From the NCBI GenBank assembly GCA_039707465.1, contig CM077644.1, forward strand, positions 196,761,962-196,825,961: a stretch of DNA of 64,000 nucleotides, written 5' to 3'. The notes beneath the pieces were generated by a model, which ran no database searches, was not told where the DNA came from, and saw only the letters and a list, made by a program, of their open reading frames with translations. This document shows, piece after piece, positions 59,345 through 64,000 of the stretch. The number at the start of each line of letters is the position of its first letter. Position 1 is the stretch's first letter. Origin of the DNA: Rhabdophis nuchalis. Taxonomy: Eukaryota > Chordata > Lepidosauria > Squamata > Natricidae. The position numbers were made by a program, and so were the translations under genes.

Positions 59345-60150
59345 TTTTTTAGCAGATTTTTTATTATTATTTTCCTTCTATAACACCTTACAGTCATTAT
59401 ATCAACAATATTATGTCATCATACCTGTACATGTACAGTATATATTATTTTGTTTTTATGTTTTCACACCTTTATACACACACACACACACACACATATA
59501 GTTTTTTGGCTTAATTAATTTTACTCTTGTTTTGCAACCATTTATACCAATTGTTCCAAATTTCATAATATTCCGACTCTTCTTTATCTTTTGATTTTAG
59601 TATTAATTTGTCCATCTCTGTACAATCCAAAAAATTTTGTATCACTAATTCATCCAAGGGGATATTATTTTGTTTCCAGCATTGGGCAAATGCTATTCTA
59701 GCTGTGATTAGCAGATGTGTTAATCTGTACTTAATTTTCTTTGTACCCTTTGATTATTCCCAGCAGAAAGATTTTGGGTTTGTATTTTACCTGTTCTCCT
59801 GTAATTTCTTGTGCCCATTTCCAAATTTTTGTCCAATATTTTTGTGTTTCCGGGCAGGTCCACCATATGTGATAAAAAGACCCTTGTATTTTTTTAGACT
59901 TCCAGCAGGTCGGATTCATGTTTGGGCACATTTTAGCCAATCTCGTTGTTGGTAAATGCCAACGATAAAACATTTTGTACATGCTATCTTTAAGAGCTAT
60001 TGATCGTGTTAGTTTATAATTTGTGTTCCAAATTCTTCCCCAATCCACTAGATCTATATTGTAACCAAAGTTTTTGGCCCACACTATCATGCAACCTTTA
60101 ACTTTTTCTTCTTCTAATGTTCTTCTAATAAATATTTGTAAATTTTCGTT
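59345..60150 (-). mobile_element. L1 LINE 3' end, ORF2 C-terminus
   Basis: The minus-strand frame 60090-59731 contains C-W-K-S-K-K ... G-S-F-Y-H-I-W-W-T-C-P-E-T-Q-K-Y-W, the zinc-knuckle-like C-terminus of L1 ORF2. After one frameshift near 59730 it continues L-I-T-A-R-I-A-F-A-Q-C-W-K to Y-K-W-L-Q-N-K-S-K and a stop near 59515. The 3' UTR carries an (AC)n run at 59475-59497. 5'-truncated and inactive. Confidence 0.85.
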
Positions 60151-60259
60151 ATTAATTTATTTTCTGGCCCAAGCAATAAATTATGCTGCTTTCAGACTAA
60201 GAGAATTAGATGATGATATCACTGTTGCCTAGGGGATGCCTGGTTGGGGGTTTTATATC

Positions 60260-60440
60260 CCTGTTGATTGCTCTCTGAAATGGTACCTATTTATCTACTC
60301 GTAATCACTCACTTTCAAACTGCTAGGTGGGCAGGAATTGAAGCGAATGATGGTAGTTCAGCCCATCACACAGCAGCACTCAGGTCTCGAATACAGCCTT
60401 GCTGATTTTTGACTTAATTTTCTAAGCACGGGAGGCATCA
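60260..60440. repeat. Unclassified dispersed repeat
   Basis: The pattern 'tacctatttatctactcgta ... aactgctaggtgggcaggaa ... agcactcaggtctcgaa' resembles a SINE-like reptile repeat that I have seen but cannot name with certainty. Confidence 0.3.
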
Positions 60441-60534
60441 CACTTCATCAGAGCAATGAAGTAATGTAATTTAGAATTGAGCTTATTCTATTGCCTTGCC
60501 TGCCCTCTGAAATGACATTCCCCCAATATCCATG

Positions 60535-60780
60535 TATCTTCTAGTGTGGTGGCTTTTCAGAAAGCCTTGAGGACTTGCTGTTCTCTCAGGCCTTGGGTTA
60601 GAGTTATTGGGATCCCTGCTTAGATTATGTGTGGATGGGTTGGCTGGATTTGCCATGCATTCCTGATGTTTATTTTTTTATTCTAATGTTTGTATTCTGT
60701 TTTTATGCTGTTGTTTTTATTGTACACCATCCAGGATCCGTTGGAATTGGGCAGTTTCTAAATCAAATAAATTAAGGCCA
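60535..60780 (+). mobile_element. CR1 LINE 3' end, old
   Basis: Plus-strand remnant of the C-terminal codons ('cagaaagccttgaggacttg ... caggccttggg'), then the 3' UTR ending 'ttgtacaccatccaggatcc ... aaatcaaataaattaa'. More diverged than the minus-strand CR1 copies in this window. Confidence 0.6.
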
Positions 60781-60784
60781 TCTG

Positions 60785-62710
60785 TTGGGCTCCTATAAAG
60801 AATATACTAGGCATCTTCTGGCTTGATTATCTGGGAGTAGTTTTTTCCTGAAGCTCCTACCGAGATGGGAAGATCCTTATGATTAAACCAACTACCAGTT
60901 TGTCAAATACTTTTCTCTCCTGCCTGGTGGAAGTGATACGGGACATGATAGGTGGCTGGGGCTATGCAGTACTTCATTGAAGTTCTCAATCTTTAAAATA
61001 GGTAAATCATCTTCAGTGGCAAATTCTTCAGCCATTTGCATTTCCTTAGTGTTCATTTGTTGTGGTGGCATTTTATATTTTAACTAAACAAAATTATCTT
61101 CTTCTTTCACATTTAACTGTGAAACAGAGCATATCATTTTCCTTTTAGTGTAGAGTAATATATACAAAATTGCATTAAAAGGCTTTTGAATTCACTTTTA
61201 TAATATTCCATCATAATAATTAATGGAAATAAAATATCATGAATAACAATAATTCCAGTTAATTAAAAATGTCCTTCTTTAAATAAAGTGGAATTAACTG
61301 GAAACATTTCTATAGCAATACAGCCTGCCAAAGGCTGAAAATCACATAAAAATCATGTTTTCCTTGAACTCCACTGATTGAGTGTAATATTCATGCTGAA
61401 TGAACTCTGTCTCAAACTTTATAGGAAATGAAGAATATTGGCATCTGTTGTAATGAATAGTGGCCCTGCAAAAAACGTAAGTGAGTTGGCCCAAGAACTG
61501 TCTCAGTATGACGAGCAAAACACAGGCATTGTTGAGTGAGCAGCCTCTGTGTCATTTTAGAAATTAAATCTTGGCTAGCTAACATTAAGTCTGTATACAC
61601 ACATTGAGTTTCTTTGTCTGTTGACTGTAGTATCCTTTCATAATTAAACATTTCATACAAAGTTCTAAAGAGGTCCTTGAATGCCTCCGCCTTTATAAAT
61701 GCCCTGAAACAAGTATTTGATATAAAGATGACATAGCCCTTCTCCCTTTATTTGATAACATTCCTCTGTTCACACATCAAAAGGCTTAAGAATAAATTCT
61801 CATACTAGCTTTGCTATAACCAGAAAGCAGGAAAGGAAATTTTAGCTGCTTACAGTTAGTGTTATAGTTGTAAAAAGGAATGTTACAATATTCATGTTTT
61901 GGGATTTAGCTATGTTTTCATTGTCACCTCCATTTACAGTAGTGCTTCTGGGTTTTTTTTTCTTCCCCAAGATAGATTACATCCATCTGTCCCTTTGATC
62001 GGCTTATTTGAAGGCTGGAGCCTTTTTTAAATATAGAAAAAAATCCTAAAACATTGTCAATTCACTGCTGTACATATATATATGCAGCTAGGCATTTGTG
62101 ACTTGACAGTAATTCCTGAGCTATTGCGTACATTTAAATAATGGATCAGACACTGAAGAAAATTGGAAACCAATCAGCAATCCCTGCCAAAGTCATAGGG
62201 TCTTGTTTCACCCCTCCTATATTCTTTAACAAAAGATCAAAAGAGTAATAGCAGTTCTTCATTTCACTTTCAAACGGGTCCCCTTTCCATAGAGTAACAA
62301 AATGTCAGATGCAGAACCGCAATCCAAATTAGATGATATAATGCAATACAGCATAAAATACAACTGCAAACATATTTACAAACAGAAAATAGAGTAGAAT
62401 TCTATCTGCACAGTCTTTATTTTTGCTTCCCTGTGATTCATTGTTTTACTAACCTCCTCAATACTAACTAACTAAAAGCCACCCAGGAAACTTAAAAAAT
62501 CCTCGCTGTCTACTTTGGTATATGCATTTTAAATACTCAACAACACAGAACATCAACAAAGGAGATTGTGCATATTCAGAAGAATTCATGAAAAATCGAC
62601 AGAACAAACGAGTGAGAACAACAAACCAGCAAGTTAAAACATTGTCCTTATAGCAAATTGTACTGTGGACTGCATCATAGTACGTGAGTAAAATGTGTGT
62701 ATGAACACCA
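60785..62710. other. Intron, no recognised repeats
   Basis: Repeat-poor. No gene recognised. Confidence 0.45.
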
Positions 62711-62714
62711 AATA

Positions 62715-63218
62715 TTACCAAGCAAAACAATAAAGGATTTGCATTTTCAAATATACAATTTCCACAGAGGGCATGAGAATGTAGAATTCAGTAAACATTA
62801 GAACTTTTTCACACCAATGAAATTGATAACATTCTGGCTTTTTAAAAATGCATTCAGAGTCAAGAATTCCAAAAAGGGTTTTGCTCAAGTAGATCAAACC
62901 ATAAAGCATAAAAAAGGCTCTGTGTTCCTGGTTTGTTGATTTCATGCATAGATGTAGACTATGGGTATACTCTTTTGTCCATTGATTGTGAAGCTGCCGG
63001 CATCCTTGCAGATCAAAGGCATCCCGAGTCAACATCAACATGGAGTGAAAAGCATGACGCAGTAAATTCATATCTGATTTCCGGAACCCAGTTCTATATT
63101 TATTCATTTGGGGGAATTTGCTTGCCATTTGATGAACTACATCTTGCAAAGATTTATGCCTTCTATCAAAATTTGTTAGTTGAAAAAGTGCTATCAGATT
63201 CCTTATTTTTATCACCAT
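62715..63218 (-). other. 167-codon minus-strand ORF of unknown status
   Basis: The longest open frame in the window outside transposons and microsatellites. It opens M-V-I-K-I-R-N-L-I-A-L-F and ends Q-I-L-Y-C-F-A-W. I see no signal peptide, known domain or splice pattern, and a 95-codon frame overlaps it antisense. Basic/Cys/His-rich composition without a repeated spacing. It could be a chance frame in a conserved non-coding block, an old retrocopy or a small gene; the first is most likely. Confidence 0.25.
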
Positions 63219-64000
63219 AAACTAATACATTTATCTTCCTAGAATGATCCTTGGATCAAATCCATGAACCAAAAAAAGCCCTTGTTTGTGTCATGTACTC
63301 TGGAGTAAACTTCCATTAATGTCCTAGGTTGGAATTATACATTCTACAGTATAGAAAGCTATCCAGCAACAAATGTACAACTTTGAGTATTTTCAGTTAA
63401 TTTTTCCATAATAAACCAGTGAGGCTGAATGTTGAAAGTATGGTCTCAATTATACAGAAAAAAATGTTAACTTTAAGAATTGCTCTCCATATTTGGGAAA
63501 GAAATCACACATTTATTTTATAGTTTGGAAAATTGTATAAGTATAGTTTGTACAGTCTGAAAAATGTACAATTATGTACATTTGAAAAATGGTGTAAATT
63601 CAGTATTGACACGCGCAATTGTTAAATGTATGGGATTGCAAGATCTCATGTTTATTTATTATACTACAGTTTGGGTTTTTATTTGTAATTAAAACAGCTC
63701 TTCTGAGATAAAGCCCTTTTACCATTTTAGGCCTTTTGAAATCTGAGATAAAAAGCAAATGTTATTTCGTAACATAATTTACATGATTTATATGATTTTA
63801 ATTAATGGATATAATCTCCATGGTCACTTTTTGCAAAAGGGTATTTAATTGCTTAAACGTTTTTCATTGTTTGCAATTGCAAAAACACTTGAGCCTTGAA
63901 GTATTATATCATACTATTGTTACCCCTCAAACTCATTTCCTATTGCAACACCTGCCTTTCGTGCAGACTGAACCAGTAGATAGAGAAGTAAAGCTTGCTT
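63219..64000. other. Intron, no recognised features
   Basis: AT-rich and repeat-poor to the window end. No FBXL17 exon was seen here. Confidence 0.45.

Noticed and set aside
47913..64000. Search for the next FBXL17 exon (Cys-Val-Glu-Val-Ile-Ala type start)
   Set aside because: No such frame with flanking splice sites was seen; the downstream intron probably extends beyond the window.

Overview
The window is eukaryotic nuclear DNA from a squamate reptile, most likely a snake. It is AT-rich and intron-like, with no operon or ribosome-binding-site architecture. Its repeats are characteristic: young CR1 LINEs, a CR1/L3-type LINE with an AATAG tail, RTE-BovB and L1 remnants, a tRNA-derived (Sauria-type) SINE, a DIRS-type tyrosine-recombinase retroelement, and many short hAT and mariner-like DNA elements. 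The snake call rests mainly on the L3/AATAG combination and on repeat families I know from squamates; it is an inference.

The only host gene I can support is FBXL17, an F-box/leucine-rich-repeat protein, on the + strand. Three consecutive internal coding exons are present: 2354-2485 (44 codons), 44203-44310 (36 codons) and 47776-47906 (43 codons plus 2 nt). Joined in order they read through one uninterrupted LRR segment of about 123 residues. The introns are 41.7 kb and 3.5 kb, with at least 2.3 kb upstream and at least 16 kb downstream still intronic at the window edges. The third exon appears to use a GC donor. I saw neither the upstream F-box exons nor the C-terminal exons.

Layout: 1-2353 upstream intron with a SINE and a LINE relic. 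2486-12600 intron with CR1 tails, a tandem promoter-like repeat and a perfect palindromic MITE. 12635-20703 is a dense transposon cluster: hAT, an almost intact CR1 ORF2, a second CR1 and an L3 LINE joined through AATAG tracts, a mariner-like MITE, and a large mariner-like element with a CR1 nested in it. 20704-29361 is a notably transposon-poor block. 29370-33291 holds hAT elements, one enlarged by a TTTC-rich microsatellite. 36234 to about 40060 is a decayed DIRS-like element. 41345-47775 holds mixed repeats around the second exon. 47913-64000 is downstream intron with a second mariner-like element, BovB and L1 3' ends, another hAT copy, a long imperfect inverted repeat, and a repeat-poor right end with an unexplained 167-codon ORF.

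The most striking pattern is that eight hAT-type insertions of several families all have 8-bp target duplications with TA at positions 4-5. Two tiny palindromic members differ from each other, yet each has perfectly matched arms. I found no virus, CRISPR array, rRNA or functional tRNA gene.
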